A stretch of 64,000 bases of DNA from JAVBSN01 sp031556525 (GTDB lineage Bacteria; Bacillota; Clostridia; Lachnospirales; Lachnospiraceae): the NCBI GenBank assembly GCA_031556525.1, contig JAVBSS010000030.1, positions 1 to 64,000 on the forward strand. Reading direction: 5' to 3'. This document shows positions 35,001 through 44,520 of the stretch, one piece after another. Below the pieces are notes generated by a model. The model saw only the letters and a list, made by a program, of their open reading frames with translations. It was not told where the DNA came from and did no database searches. Every line of letters begins with the position of its first letter. The stretch's first letter is position 1. Both the position numbers and the translations under genes were made by a program.

Positions 35001-36752
35001 TCAGAAGATGTTACGTTTGACATAAGGGTAACTGATAAGAAATCAGGAATAGATAGTATAGTATATAAAGTTAATGGTAAAGTTGTTAAAGAAATAACTT
35101 TCAATAAAGTAGTATATGATTATTCATGCAATATTACAGCAAGCGAGAATGCGCCAACCAAGAATGGTTATGATGTAGAGGTTATTGTTACGAATAATGC
35201 AGGTAGTGTTAATAATAGTTTGCGTAGAGTATATATAGATAAAGTAGCACCGGTATTGAATATAACAGGATATCAAGAGCAAGAACACATATCAGCAGAT
35301 AAATATATTGATTTCCATATAGCTGATGTGGCATATGATGAAACAATAGGTAGAATAGTAGCAAGTAGAACGATAGATGGTATTACGACCTTATATAGTG
35401 TGGAGAACTTGTATCCACAAAGTGCAGATGATGTCATAACAAGGAATTTTAGTCTGGAAGGCTATTATTCAGTGTACTTTGTTGCTACAGATGGAGCAGG
35501 AAATGAAAGCATTTCTAATACGATACATTTTACGGTAGATAAGACAGCGCCACAGTTGAGTATTTCAGGAACGACAAACAACTCAGTTAATCAAGGTGAA
35601 GTACCATTGACATTTACTTGTGTCGAATCATTTTATATGACTAATAGTGTTAATATTAGTGTTGTAAGGGAACTTGATGGTCAAAGAACAACAAGTAATA
35701 TAAATGGATTTTCGCATATAGGGAAAGTATCTAGTTTAACTAATACATTTACTGAAGACGGAACATACACGGTGACCTTTGAAGCAGTAGATATGGCAGG
35801 TAATAAAGCAATTACACAAACTATATCATTTACAATAGATAAGACTGCACCAGAATTATCTTTTACAGGTGTTACAAACTACTTGGTAACAAATAGCGCA
35901 GTTACGTTAAGCAGTAATGTTATAGAGTCGTATTTCACAGGAAATAGAATAACTATTACAGGTACACGAACAGATATATATGGAAATGTTTATGAGTTGC
36001 AGAGACAAGAATACACAGGTAGTAACAAGGATTCTAGCAGGCAGACTGTATTTAGTGAAGATGGAATATATCATATAATCATGTCGGCTAAGGATGAAGC
36101 GGGCAATGAAGCAGAGAAAGAGATTCATTTTACCATTGATACAACTCCGCCACAGATATTGTACGTAGAAGAAATAGATGGTCAATATTTTAGTACATTT
36201 GAATTTGCGCATCCTATGAGTGAAATGATATTAGATATTTCGGTAGTAACATACGGTATATATATTAATGGGATAGAATATGATGGCAGAACCCCTATAG
36301 AGGTTGATGGAAAATATAGCTTATATATTAAAGTTGAGGATGAGGTAGGCTATACAAGCGAAGCAAATGCGGAATTTATAGTTGACCATACGCCGCCTAA
36401 GACTATTATTGATGGAATTGAAGATGGTGACATTGTACATAAGAACGGACAGATGACAGTTTCACTTGTAGATCAAGATGATCGATTTGACAGCATAATG
36501 GTTAATGGAAAAGAGATTAGCCTAAGTGGAGATTCAAAATCATATACATTGGTTTATGGAGAATATGGAAAATATGTTGTTGATGTGAAATGTAGTGACA
36601 AGGCAGGCAATATTACAGAGGAAAACATTACATTTTATTATACGAATTTCTTTACAGATATGTTTGTAATAATGGGATTAATAGTATTTATATTAGGTGT
36701 AGGTGGAACTTTGTATATAGTGACAAAGAAAAAGCATAAAGGTTGGGACTAG
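32055..36752 (+). CDS. Large membrane-anchored surface protein with about ten Ig-like repeats
   Basis: A 1565-residue exported protein: N-terminal signal peptide (hydrophobic AYLLSAIMIIQGAFSG), about ten to eleven extracellular Ig-like modules of about 110 residues, and one C-terminal membrane helix (FVIMGLIVFILGVGGTLYIV) with a basic KKKHKG end. Each module has the pattern SxEGxYxVxxxAxDxAGN followed by FxIDKTxP (for example ISFTIDKTAPELSF). There is no LPXTG, so it is anchored by the C-terminal helix like an adhesin or stalk. It follows the scaffold gene by 18 bases, hence belongs to the kinase operon. Role in adhesion or envelope assembly is inference. Confidence 0.85.
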   Translation: MTHRAYKNIIAYLLSAIMIIQGAFSGNFMYVNATEIISEGIPQVNVEEGPQNGSAVIDGENTLMLSFDSTNYDKVNYDYKLVYRDDGQAWKEYNAVQGIDINFGSEYNRYTIEAAVRRTSKADSSDIVYGNTSWFNYTERLPALDDLGISPIGWTTDESNVSGIYLSAILNDIGDYTANWGNYSYSNVYYRWGYVDSNNSCIWIYDTENGEKAYPDNLSEDDSITLHGKYRTCLEAYIYKGEDGNKVRVSSDILKGEESSFDSQAPKVKSLYLTTKLAGVGSIFTKDWHTKDYYYSIYIEEEGNGSSGLKNVVIQPYLGNQKCDKRWEYTYTEGEIVYTYWEEISFAEFKDNDGNYIDGEYNILISVEDRAGNKYSRWIIPSNSNVPTLEGEKSEDFSFKMDNIKPIVAFTGDVIDGGYYNTEESNLSVTATDERSGINTYEIAVTRNEIPYENSIITGEKVTDKKWKSSGVFSEEGEYEVNVTATDRAGNVGVVVNKDKKGKETFSDSVIKFIIDKTVPTVNIIDGEGEDILETDDARKEYNVNNQEIDFVVTDSYVNYDKCTITIDKYDNDDCEKSTLERTIINPEKDDDYQWEVDGARGTFSYKFTSQGVYKIKIHTEDKAGNETEENVIIVIDTKAPSTTITLQKSENGTEYYKTNVTIDINIKDSICNSCISKYEITRTYNETKSTYKLKDIKAKERDYSTEQLFTEEGLYTVKLITTDEAGNEKESNEITFIIDKTRPVITIDSQDVTNGGEVNTDVTLDFTSIEANDGEYQITIERENEGHTYTNGSVYSALTWTKDDDVLYKKNASHTLSEEGVYRITFEATDRAGNEAIGEEYVFIIDKTAPVISNIRYTDTLGDIAPKFVENNIYSNRYITVYFEVDDNIVGVDNVYYSIGVDNKTKIDRNNSYKAVHVKDNIYSILVPESFGISEFDNIIGIWAEDILGNISSNVLSYNMIYNTAYADITMTADKEYDKWLSEDVTFDIRVTDKKSGIDSIVYKVNGKVVKEITFNKVVYDYSCNITASENAPTKNGYDVEVIVTNNAGSVNNSLRRVYIDKVAPVLNITGYQEQEHISADKYIDFHIADVAYDETIGRIVASRTIDGITTLYSVENLYPQSADDVITRNFSLEGYYSVYFVATDGAGNESISNTIHFTVDKTAPQLSISGTTNNSVNQGEVPLTFTCVESFYMTNSVNISVVRELDGQRTTSNINGFSHIGKVSSLTNTFTEDGTYTVTFEAVDMAGNKAITQTISFTIDKTAPELSFTGVTNYLVTNSAVTLSSNVIESYFTGNRITITGTRTDIYGNVYELQRQEYTGSNKDSSRQTVFSEDGIYHIIMSAKDEAGNEAEKEIHFTIDTTPPQILYVEEIDGQYFSTFEFAHPMSEMILDISVVTYGIYINGIEYDGRTPIEVDGKYSLYIKVEDEVGYTSEANAEFIVDHTPPKTIIDGIEDGDIVHKNGQMTVSLVDQDDRFDSIMVNGKEISLSGDSKSYTLVYGEYGKYVVDVKCSDKAGNITEENITFYYTNFFTDMFVIMGLIVFILGVGGTLYIVTKKKHKGWD

Positions 36753-36767
36753 TGGTCTCAACCTTTA
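36738..36767 (+). terminator. Terminator overlapping the surface protein's 3' end
   Basis: A 12-bp stem (36738-36749 with 36756-36767, one G-T pair) includes the last codons of the gene above. The T run behind it is imperfect (ATATATT), so readthrough into the HAD gene is likely. Confidence 0.6.
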
Positions 36768-36805
36768 TATATTATAATAATAAAACGTATTTAGAGGTGA
36801 CAGAG

Positions 36806-37465
36806 ATGATTAAAGCAGTAGTGTTTGATATGGATGGTGTAATATTCGATTCAGAAAGATTGTATAGAAAGCATTGGAAAATAAGTGGATTAGAGATAGG
36901 AATTTCTGAAGTGGAGATGGAAGAAGTGTGCAACATGCTTGCGGGAGCCACTAAGGAAGTTAATAGCATACGAATGAAGGAACGATACGGTAACGATTTT
37001 GATTATATGTCATTTAGGAAAATAACTATGGATAGAATGGATGAGGATATAAGAGAAAATGGCATTGCCGTTAAAGCGGGAGTAGTAGAATTATTAGAGT
37101 ATTTAAGAGAAAAAAATATAAAAATAGGATTAGCAACATCTACAGATAAAGTAAGAGCAGAAGGTAATCTTAGAAATGCAGAATTATACGAATATTTTGA
37201 CAATATGGTATTTGGACAAGATGTAGATAAAGGAAAACCTAGCCCAGATATATATATTAGAGCATGTGAGAATTTGAATATATTACCAGAAGAAGCAATT
37301 GGAATAGAAGATTCTATAAATGGAATGAAGTCTAGTTATACAGCTGGATTATATACAATAATGGTAATAGATCTGATACAACCAACAGAAGAGATTAAGA
37401 ATAATTATTCTCATAAAATATTTGATAACATGTATCAAGTACTAGATATGCTGAAAGATTATTAA
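36806..37465 (+). CDS. HAD-family phosphatase (beta-phosphoglucomutase-like)
   Basis: A 219-residue haloacid dehalogenase-type hydrolase. Motif I FDMDGVIFDSERLY (the two catalytic Asp), motif II LATSTDK (Ser/Thr), motif III GKPSPDIY (Lys) and motif IV GIEDSINGMKS (acidic pair). The helical cap matches the beta-phosphoglucomutase / sugar phosphatase group. ATG 36806 follows AGAGGTGA; the earlier TTG-like extension overlaps the surface gene. Substrate unknown. Confidence 0.88.
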   Translation: MIKAVVFDMDGVIFDSERLYRKHWKISGLEIGISEVEMEEVCNMLAGATKEVNSIRMKERYGNDFDYMSFRKITMDRMDEDIRENGIAVKAGVVELLEYLREKNIKIGLATSTDKVRAEGNLRNAELYEYFDNMVFGQDVDKGKPSPDIYIRACENLNILPEEAIGIEDSINGMKSSYTAGLYTIMVIDLIQPTEEIKNNYSHKIFDNMYQVLDMLKDY

Positions 37466-37484
37466 ATATATTTATGTATAGGAA

Positions 37485-37528
37485 ATGCTACTATTAATCT
37501 GTAACAATCTACAGATTAATAGTAGCAT
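37485..37528. terminator. Perfect 19-bp inverted repeat between convergent genes
   Basis: 37485-37503 and 37510-37528 are exact complements with an ACAATC loop. It follows the HAD gene by 20 bases and lies past the minus-strand aminotransferase end; probably a bidirectional terminator although T runs are weak. Confidence 0.7.
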
Positions 37529-37554
37529 AGGCTATATTTCAAGTGTTTAGTAAT

Positions 37555-38646
37555 CTATACTATTTCTAAAATTGTATTTACGGCTACATCATTCTCCTCT
37601 GGCTTTAAGAAGCAGAAACGAATGTATTTATCGCTTAGGCCGTTAAAATTAGAACAATCCCTAATCATTACGCCCTTTTTCATGCAATAATCAAATACTT
37701 GGCTAGAAGTTAAGTCTTCTTTTAAAAGTTTTATCAGTACGAAATTAGCTTCTGGTTTAAAGACTTTAATTGTCTTTCTACTAGATAGAGCAGAGTATAT
37801 TAGTGTCTGTTCTGTATGAATAAGAGAATTAGTTAAACCGATATAGTTCTTATCATTGAACATTGGTCCAGCAATAGAGGCATAAGAATTAATTGTCCAA
37901 GGGCTTTTAGTACTATTGATCTCATTAAGCATAATATCGTTGCTACAAACAGCATAGCCTAATCGTAGACCTGGAGCAGCAAAAAACTTAGATACACCAC
38001 GAATAACAATTATATTGTTGTATGAATTAACAAGTGGAATTGAGGTTACGTTCTCTATATCGCGAACAAATTCAACATAAGTTTCATCAACCATAACAAA
38101 AATCTTGTTTTCACGACAGTGGCTAAATATTAGTCTTAAATCGTGATGCTTTATAGTAGTTGAAGTAGGGTTGTTCGGGTTGCATAATATTAGTAAATCT
38201 ATCGAATTATCTAAATGTGATATGAAATCATCAACATCTAGTTGGAAATTATCATCTTCTTTTAGAATATAACTTACACAATCACCATTGTTAATGGTAA
38301 CATCACGAGCATATTCGGAATAGGTAGGTTCAATTAACATGGTCTTCTTGGGATCGATTAATTCTATAAATAATCTAATGAGCTCAGTAGATCCACCACC
38401 AACGATAATATTATTTAAAGAAGCTCCAGTATAGTTAGCTAGTGAATGTCTTAAATTTGTATAGTTTCTATCTGGATATTCAGTTATTGCATCAAGGTTT
38501 TCAAGTAAGATATCCTTGAATACAGGGGAAATTCCTAACGGATTAACATTAGAAGCGTGAGGTTTAATATCTCTTTTTTTGATACCATACATATCTTCCA
38601 TTTTTTCTAAATCACTTCCGTGAAAGTGATCGGTATTATTAAGCAT
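37555..38646 (-). CDS. PLP-dependent aminotransferase, HisC/CobD type
   Basis: A 363-residue fold-type-I enzyme. It opens with DHFHGSDLEKMEDMYGI and ASNVNPLGISP, resembling L-threonine-phosphate decarboxylase (CobD), and has the HisC-like GGGSTELIRLF, LCNPNNPTST and the Schiff-base lysine in RGVSKFFAAPGLRLGY. In Clostridia this family is often named either histidinol-phosphate aminotransferase or CobD; no histidine or cobalamin gene is nearby. Reads left from ATG 38646. Confidence 0.85.
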   Translation of the reverse strand: MLNNTDHFHGSDLEKMEDMYGIKKRDIKPHASNVNPLGISPVFKDILLENLDAITEYPDRNYTNLRHSLANYTGASLNNIIVGGGSTELIRLFIELIDPKKTMLIEPTYSEYARDVTINNGDCVSYILKEDDNFQLDVDDFISHLDNSIDLLILCNPNNPTSTTIKHHDLRLIFSHCRENKIFVMVDETYVEFVRDIENVTSIPLVNSYNNIIVIRGVSKFFAAPGLRLGYAVCSNDIMLNEINSTKSPWTINSYASIAGPMFNDKNYIGLTNSLIHTEQTLIYSALSSRKTIKVFKPEANFVLIKLLKEDLTSSQVFDYCMKKGVMIRDCSNFNGLSDKYIRFCFLKPEENDVAVNTILEIV

Positions 38647-38819
38647 AAAATTTTACCTCTTTTCCTTCCAAATTTCGATGAATTTTGATATACTAATATA
38701 TTATGTAAATGTTATTTTTATTATAACATTGAAATGCATAATATCAAGATATTATTTTATAAGTAGATAAAGAAATTTATAATATTATATATTATAGAGC
38801 TTAAGTTAGGAGCATTCTT

Positions 38820-41800
38820 ATGAAGGCAAAGATTGAAAGATATGCAAGAGGAGAATTTGGAGCGTACATTCCCCAAATAAATATATCTAGAGAATATATA
38901 CAACTTAAGATTGAATCGGGTACTATATATACAGACGATATATATATAGAGAGTACCAATGATTGTATAATTAAGGGTATGGTTTATGATGATAATTATA
39001 TTTTGAGTATACCAGCCCATACTTTTGTTGAGAAAAAATATAGTATCAAATATAATTTTGATGCGACAAAAAGAGAACCTGGAAAGAACTATAATGGACA
39101 CATATATATAATAACAGATGGTGGAGAATATAAGATACCATATAACATAGAAGTTGTAGCGCCTCACGTAAGAACGGTAGCTGGGAATATTGATAATATG
39201 TTTCAATTTGCAGAATTAGCGGAGAAAGATTGGAATGAGGCTATAAGAATTTTTGAATCAGAAGAGTTTGTTAGAACATTTTTAGTGGAACAACCAGTAT
39301 ATGAAAAGGCATATAATACTTTAAGTATGAGTTTGTCTGCTAATCAAGCATTAGAAGAGTTTTTAGTATTTATACACAAAAAAAGAGCGGTAACATTAGG
39401 CGTATATCATACGGAGTTTAAATATGATTATCCGAAGATGAGGGAAAGTCATACTATTACAGTCTCTAAGAACACATGGGGATTTATAACTGGTGAGATA
39501 AGTACAGACTGTAAATTCATAGAAGTACCTAAGAAATATATTGGGGTAGAAGATTTTGTTGAAGATAGTTATAGCATAGAATATTTAATTGACCCAGAGT
39601 ATTTGGAGAATGATGGTGTTACAGGTCATATAATAGTAGAAAATACATATCAAAGACTGGAAATAGCAATTGTTATAAGAAAGCCTATGTTGGATGAATT
39701 TATTCCGGCAAAGAAAATAAATGATAGACATGCTATTAAAGTTAATCAAGTGAGATTAATAAATAATTATTTGGATTTTTGTTTGGATAGACTTACGATA
39801 CAAGAATATATTGATAAGACAAGATTTGCGTTGCATAATTTAGTGCAATATATTCCGCATGCAAATATATACAAACTAGGTCAGATGCATATGGATATTT
39901 TGGCAGGAGAACATAGTTTAGTAGAGCAAGAATTTGTAAGGATAGATGCGGATAAATCAGATGTTGTAGAAGGAGAGATGGAGTCGTGCTATTACAGCTA
40001 TCTTAAGGCATTATTGACTAAAGACGATTCTGAAATAGAGAAGGCTGTATTACTTATTAAGCATAGAATGGGTAAAGAAGATGATAAATTATTTTACTTC
40101 TGGCTACTTATGTATTTGGATACAGAATATAGTGTTGACAAGAGTATTTTATATAAGAAAATAGAACAATTATATGCAGAGGGTGTAAATAGTCCTATAT
40201 TGTTTTATGAGGTATGCAATATATATAATGAGCAACCATTAATATTGAAGGAATTAGATGCATTGGCAGTATATGCGTTAAGATGGGGATATAGAGAAAA
40301 GTACATTTCTAAAGAGGTCATAGATATATTTATTAAGCTATCTCTTAAAGAACACAAATTTAAATATCCTGTATTTTCATTGCTTAGAGAAATGTATGAA
40401 AAGGATAATAGTAGCGAGTGTTTGTTTGCCATAGCATCAATGCTTGTAAAGGGAAATAAATGTGATAGAGAATATAATATATATTACAGAAGATCTATAG
40501 AGCAAAATCAGAAAATACTTGGTATTAATGAGAATTTTGTGAGAAGCATGGATGTTAGTTCCTATGCGATAATGCCACACTCTGTATTAATGTATTTAAA
40601 TTATAAGAATTCTCTTACAGAAAAAGAATTGGCATATTTATATGCAAATATAGTTACAAACAAAGACGAGTACATGAATATATATGATGAATATATATGT
40701 AACATAGAATCTTTTATGGAAAAGCAGATAATGAATGGAGTCATGAGTGATGATTTGTCAGTGATTTATGCAGAATATTTGAAACCATCAGTAGTTAAGG
40801 CTCAATACGCACCTAAGATGGTTAATATAGTATTTAAACATAAAGTTACTTGTGATAACCCTTATATAAAGATGGTGGTAATAACTCATAAAGAATTAGA
40901 ACAAGAAGAGTCTGTGCCGTTTATTAATGGAGTTGCGTATGTGGATATAATGAATAATTCAGCAGCAGTAGCATTGGTAGATGCGAAAGGTAATAGATAT
41001 ATATCGACTGTACCGTATAGATTAGAGGCATTAGTGGATGAGACAGCGTATATCGATATATGTATTAAATATTCGCCAGACGATTATAGATTATTATTAT
41101 ATGTTTATAGCCATTTAATCAGAAATACGGTTGAAAATGCAAGAGCTGTAAATACGTGTAGAACTATTTTAGAAACACCTGAATTCAATTATTCAACAAA
41201 GCAAGATGCTTTAATGGGAATTATAGATTACTACTATAGCAATTATGACAAGGAGATTTTGGAGAAATATTTAAGAAGAATTGATTTGGATAATGTACCA
41301 GCGAATAGAGGTAAAGATATTACAAAATACTTTATTATATGTGGTATGTATGATGGGGCATATAAGGCTATATTGAAATTTGGATATGAGGATTTAACAG
41401 ACGAGCATATAGAGAGATTAATTGATATATTGTCAGGTGTTGAAGATATGCTGGGATCAGAATTAATTACGAGTATGAGTGTTTATTTATACAAGAAAGG
41501 TAAATATTCAGATAGTGTATTAAGATGGTTAACAGTATATTATAGAAGTAGCACAAAGGATATGGGCAGACTATGGAAGAAAACATATGGTTCTGCTAAT
41601 AAAGCAACAGAATTAGAAGAGAGTATATTGGCGCAGATGCTATTTTCGGATAGTTTTAATGACGAAATATATGAAATTTTTAAAGCATATTATAATGGAA
41701 AGAAAAAGGGAATGGTAGTTAAAGCATTTGTTAAAAGAACTGCTTATAACTATTTTATAAAAGAAGCTAATGTACCAGGATTTATTTTCCAAATTATTTA

Positions 41801-42383
41801 TAATGAAATAGAAGAAAATAATATTACTGATGATATAACTATAGCAGCAATATTATATTATTTCAGTAAGATAAAAGTAGACACTGAATACTATGGATTT
41901 ATAAAGAAATATACTAGAAAATTTATTGATAGAGGCATTGTGCTTCCGTTCTTTAAGAAATTCAAAAATGTGGTTGCCTTACCGAAGGATATATCAATTA
42001 AGACATATTTGATATTCAAAGCAGAAGCAAGTAGAAATATTTCTATAAAATATAGTTTTGGAACAATTAGTAGGAGTCCTAGAGAAATGGAAAGTGAACC
42101 ATTAAGGGAAGTTATACCGGGCTTGTATATGAAAGAATTCGTAGCATTTCATGGAGAAAAATTATCGTATAACATAGTCGAAAATATAGAAGGTGTAGCG
42201 GCTGTAATCGAAGGCGATGATTTAGAGATGGATATGCATAATGGAAGACTAGATAATAGATTTAAGGTGTTAAATAGCATGGTCATTAATCAAGAGATGA
42301 AAGATGATAAAGCGCTATTGGGCGAATTAGATGATTATCTAAGAAATGTACATTTATTTGAGGAAAATATGAAAATACTATAG
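38820..42383 (+). CDS. DUF5717 family protein
   Basis: A 1187-residue soluble protein of the DUF5717 type, found mainly in Lachnospiraceae-like Clostridia. The N-terminal 400 residues are beta-rich with two Ig-like repeats (YNGHIYIITDGGEYKIPYNI; GHIIVENTYQRLEIAIVIR); the middle is helical and repeat-like, comparable to TPR solenoids. No signal peptide or membrane segment, so it is cytoplasmic or works at the inner face. It begins a tight run with the DUF5716 protein and three further genes. AGGAGC before ATG 38820; AT-rich region upstream (38647-38819) without a clear promoter. Confidence 0.8.
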   Translation: MKAKIERYARGEFGAYIPQINISREYIQLKIESGTIYTDDIYIESTNDCIIKGMVYDDNYILSIPAHTFVEKKYSIKYNFDATKREPGKNYNGHIYIITDGGEYKIPYNIEVVAPHVRTVAGNIDNMFQFAELAEKDWNEAIRIFESEEFVRTFLVEQPVYEKAYNTLSMSLSANQALEEFLVFIHKKRAVTLGVYHTEFKYDYPKMRESHTITVSKNTWGFITGEISTDCKFIEVPKKYIGVEDFVEDSYSIEYLIDPEYLENDGVTGHIIVENTYQRLEIAIVIRKPMLDEFIPAKKINDRHAIKVNQVRLINNYLDFCLDRLTIQEYIDKTRFALHNLVQYIPHANIYKLGQMHMDILAGEHSLVEQEFVRIDADKSDVVEGEMESCYYSYLKALLTKDDSEIEKAVLLIKHRMGKEDDKLFYFWLLMYLDTEYSVDKSILYKKIEQLYAEGVNSPILFYEVCNIYNEQPLILKELDALAVYALRWGYREKYISKEVIDIFIKLSLKEHKFKYPVFSLLREMYEKDNSSECLFAIASMLVKGNKCDREYNIYYRRSIEQNQKILGINENFVRSMDVSSYAIMPHSVLMYLNYKNSLTEKELAYLYANIVTNKDEYMNIYDEYICNIESFMEKQIMNGVMSDDLSVIYAEYLKPSVVKAQYAPKMVNIVFKHKVTCDNPYIKMVVITHKELEQEESVPFINGVAYVDIMNNSAAVALVDAKGNRYISTVPYRLEALVDETAYIDICIKYSPDDYRLLLYVYSHLIRNTVENARAVNTCRTILETPEFNYSTKQDALMGIIDYYYSNYDKEILEKYLRRIDLDNVPANRGKDITKYFIICGMYDGAYKAILKFGYEDLTDEHIERLIDILSGVEDMLGSELITSMSVYLYKKGKYSDSVLRWLTVYYRSSTKDMGRLWKKTYGSANKATELEESILAQMLFSDSFNDEIYEIFKAYYNGKKKGMVVKAFVKRTAYNYFIKEANVPGFIFQIIYNEIEENNITDDITIAAILYYFSKIKVDTEYYGFIKKYTRKFIDRGIVLPFFKKFKNVVALPKDISIKTYLIFKAEASRNISIKYSFGTISRSPREMESEPLREVIPGLYMKEFVAFHGEKLSYNIVENIEGVAAVIEGDDLEMDMHNGRLDNRFKVLNSMVINQEMKDDKALLGELDDYLRNVHLFEENMKIL

Positions 42384-42401
42384 ATGATAAGAGGTGATTA
42401 G

Positions 42402-43667
42402 GTGGCAGTACAAGAATTTTATTTAGGATTAGACTTATGTCAAGAATATACTCAATTAAGTTATTATAATGAAGAGAATAATGAACCAGAGTCAATATAT
42501 CAACTTAATACTAACGATACATATATGCTTCCTAATATAGTGTTTTATAGTAATGAAGATGCTTGTTGGTATGTGGGCGCAGAAGCTCCGAAACATAGAT
42601 TTAATCAACAAGGATTATTAATTGAAGATGTTGTAAAGAAATTGCCAAGTAGTGAAAGTATAGTGTTAGGTGAAAATACTTATACTTATAAAGATCTATT
42701 TTTGCTATTAATAAAGGGTCATATCCATGAATTTTTAAATAGATATGAGGATGCTGGTATAGCCAAGTTAGTAATTACGGTATATGAATACAGAGAAGAT
42801 ATATATGAAGCCTTAGAGGATTTGTACCAAGTCCTTGATATAGAAGTAGATAGAATTGAAGTTACAAGCAGGATAAATAGTTACATACATTATGTGTTTA
42901 ATCAACCATCGGAGTTGAGAAATAATAGTATTGTTTTATTTGATTATAGTATTTATGGATTAGATTACTACAGGATAGACGTTGAAACTAGGGGCGGAAA
43001 ACCAGCTATATTAGATGTTGTACATAGGGATTTTAGAAATAAACTAACCTATGACATGGTGTTCTCAGATAGGCAGAGATTAGATAATGATTTTGCTGAA
43101 TTAGCAGGAACTCAACTAAAAGAGAAATATGTTTCTGCGGTATATTTAACGGGAATAGGATTCGGAGACAAATGGCTTAAAAAATCAACAGAAGTAATAT
43201 GTTCAGGTAGAAGAGTTTTTATGGGACAAAACATATATACCAAAGGGGCATGTTATGCTGCTTATAGTGGAAATAGTGTAATTGAACCGAATAATTATAC
43301 AGTAAGAACAGAAGATACAATTTTATATGATATAGGAGTGGCTATAAAAGAAGATAATTCAGGATTTCAAGTTATAGTTCATGGCGGTCAAGAATGGTAT
43401 AATATGAGAGGCGAGATAGAAGTATTTTTAAATAATACCAATAGAATTATAATGATGTATAAAAATAGAATTGATGATAGTATCTCAAAGGAGATAATGG
43501 AGATTCATGGATTACCTAAGAGACCAGATAAGACGACGAAGCTCTCGTTAGAAGTGGAGTTTTATAGCAATACAGAAGGTGCATTAATAATAAGAGATGT
43601 AGGTTTTGGAAAGTTGTACCCTACAACTAATAAAATTTATAGAAAAGAATTTACTGTAGGAAGATAG
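42402..43667 (+). CDS. DUF5716 family actin/Hsp70-like protein
   Basis: A 421-residue protein whose opening FYLGLDLCQEYTQLSYYN has the GLDxG-like phosphate 1 motif of the actin/Hsp70 superfamily, followed by SIVLFDYSIYGLDYYRI (second phosphate strand) and VYLTGIGFGDKWLKKS (adenosine segment). These are the DUF5716 hallmarks. ATP binding is inference. GTG start at 42402 preceded by GAGGTGA. It follows DUF5717 by 18 bases. Confidence 0.82.
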   Translation: MAVQEFYLGLDLCQEYTQLSYYNEENNEPESIYQLNTNDTYMLPNIVFYSNEDACWYVGAEAPKHRFNQQGLLIEDVVKKLPSSESIVLGENTYTYKDLFLLLIKGHIHEFLNRYEDAGIAKLVITVYEYREDIYEALEDLYQVLDIEVDRIEVTSRINSYIHYVFNQPSELRNNSIVLFDYSIYGLDYYRIDVETRGGKPAILDVVHRDFRNKLTYDMVFSDRQRLDNDFAELAGTQLKEKYVSAVYLTGIGFGDKWLKKSTEVICSGRRVFMGQNIYTKGACYAAYSGNSVIEPNNYTVRTEDTILYDIGVAIKEDNSGFQVIVHGGQEWYNMRGEIEVFLNNTNRIIMMYKNRIDDSISKEIMEIHGLPKRPDKTTKLSLEVEFYSNTEGALIIRDVGFGKLYPTTNKIYRKEFTVGR

Positions 43668-43686
43668 TGGAAGGTTGGATTAAAAT

Positions 43687-44520
43687 ATGGGAAATATAAT
43701 TGTATGCAAAACTAAATCAACGAAAAATCCATTTATTTTTGAAAATACAAAGGTAGAGGTATATTCTTATGAAGAATTATGCTATTACATCTACAACAAT
43801 GGACCTATAATAAGTTCAGACAATATAACAGTTCGATTTATACGATGGATTGATGAAGAACTACACCTTTTTAAACTATCAGAAAATATAAACAAGCTTA
43901 TAGAGAAAAAAGCGATACTAATGGATATTTTAGTAGAGATTTTGACCTTTGAAGATTACTATACACTTGAAGAAATTAAGGTGTTTATTAAAAATTATGA
44001 ACGTTATAGAAAAAGTTCATCTTTTGAAAGAGATAAGATAAAAGGAGACTGTTTCTTGACGTATAAGCGTTATATTAAAGCGATTGATATATATGAAGAT
44101 ATATTATCGATTAAAGAAGATATATCGGATAATATTTTAGTAGGAAATATATATCATAATAGGGGTATAGCGCTAGCAAATAATTTAGAATTGGATGAAT
44201 CTAGAGTGAGTTTTTTAACTGCATTTACGTATAATGAAAACATAGAGTCATTAAAAGAATTTTTCTTGGTACTTGCTTCGGAAGGTGATGAAGGTAAAGT
44301 TAGAAGAGAGATGGAAAAATATAATCTTCCAGAAGAATTTTTACAAGACCTATTTGAAGAGTTTGCAGATTCTAGAGAAGATATAAAGAATATGAGTATT
44401 TATAATAAAGTTGAGAAGGCAATATACAATAAAAAACAAGGAAATATTGTAGCATATACTCAAAGAATGGATGCAATAATTAATCAGTTAAAGCAGGAGT
44501 TTAGGGAGCAAACAATATAA
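43687..44520 (+). CDS. TPR-like hypothetical protein
   Basis: A 277-residue helical protein. The middle (130-230) has TPR-like repeats (DCFLTYKRYIKAIDIYEDIL; NIYHNRGIALANNLELDESR). I do not recognise a named family. Its stop overlaps the next start by one base (TAATG at 44518-44522), so translation of the two is coupled. Confidence 0.75.
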   Translation: MGNIIVCKTKSTKNPFIFENTKVEVYSYEELCYYIYNNGPIISSDNITVRFIRWIDEELHLFKLSENINKLIEKKAILMDILVEILTFEDYYTLEEIKVFIKNYERYRKSSSFERDKIKGDCFLTYKRYIKAIDIYEDILSIKEDISDNILVGNIYHNRGIALANNLELDESRVSFLTAFTYNENIESLKEFFLVLASEGDEGKVRREMEKYNLPEEFLQDLFEEFADSREDIKNMSIYNKVEKAIYNKKQGNIVAYTQRMDAIINQLKQEFREQTI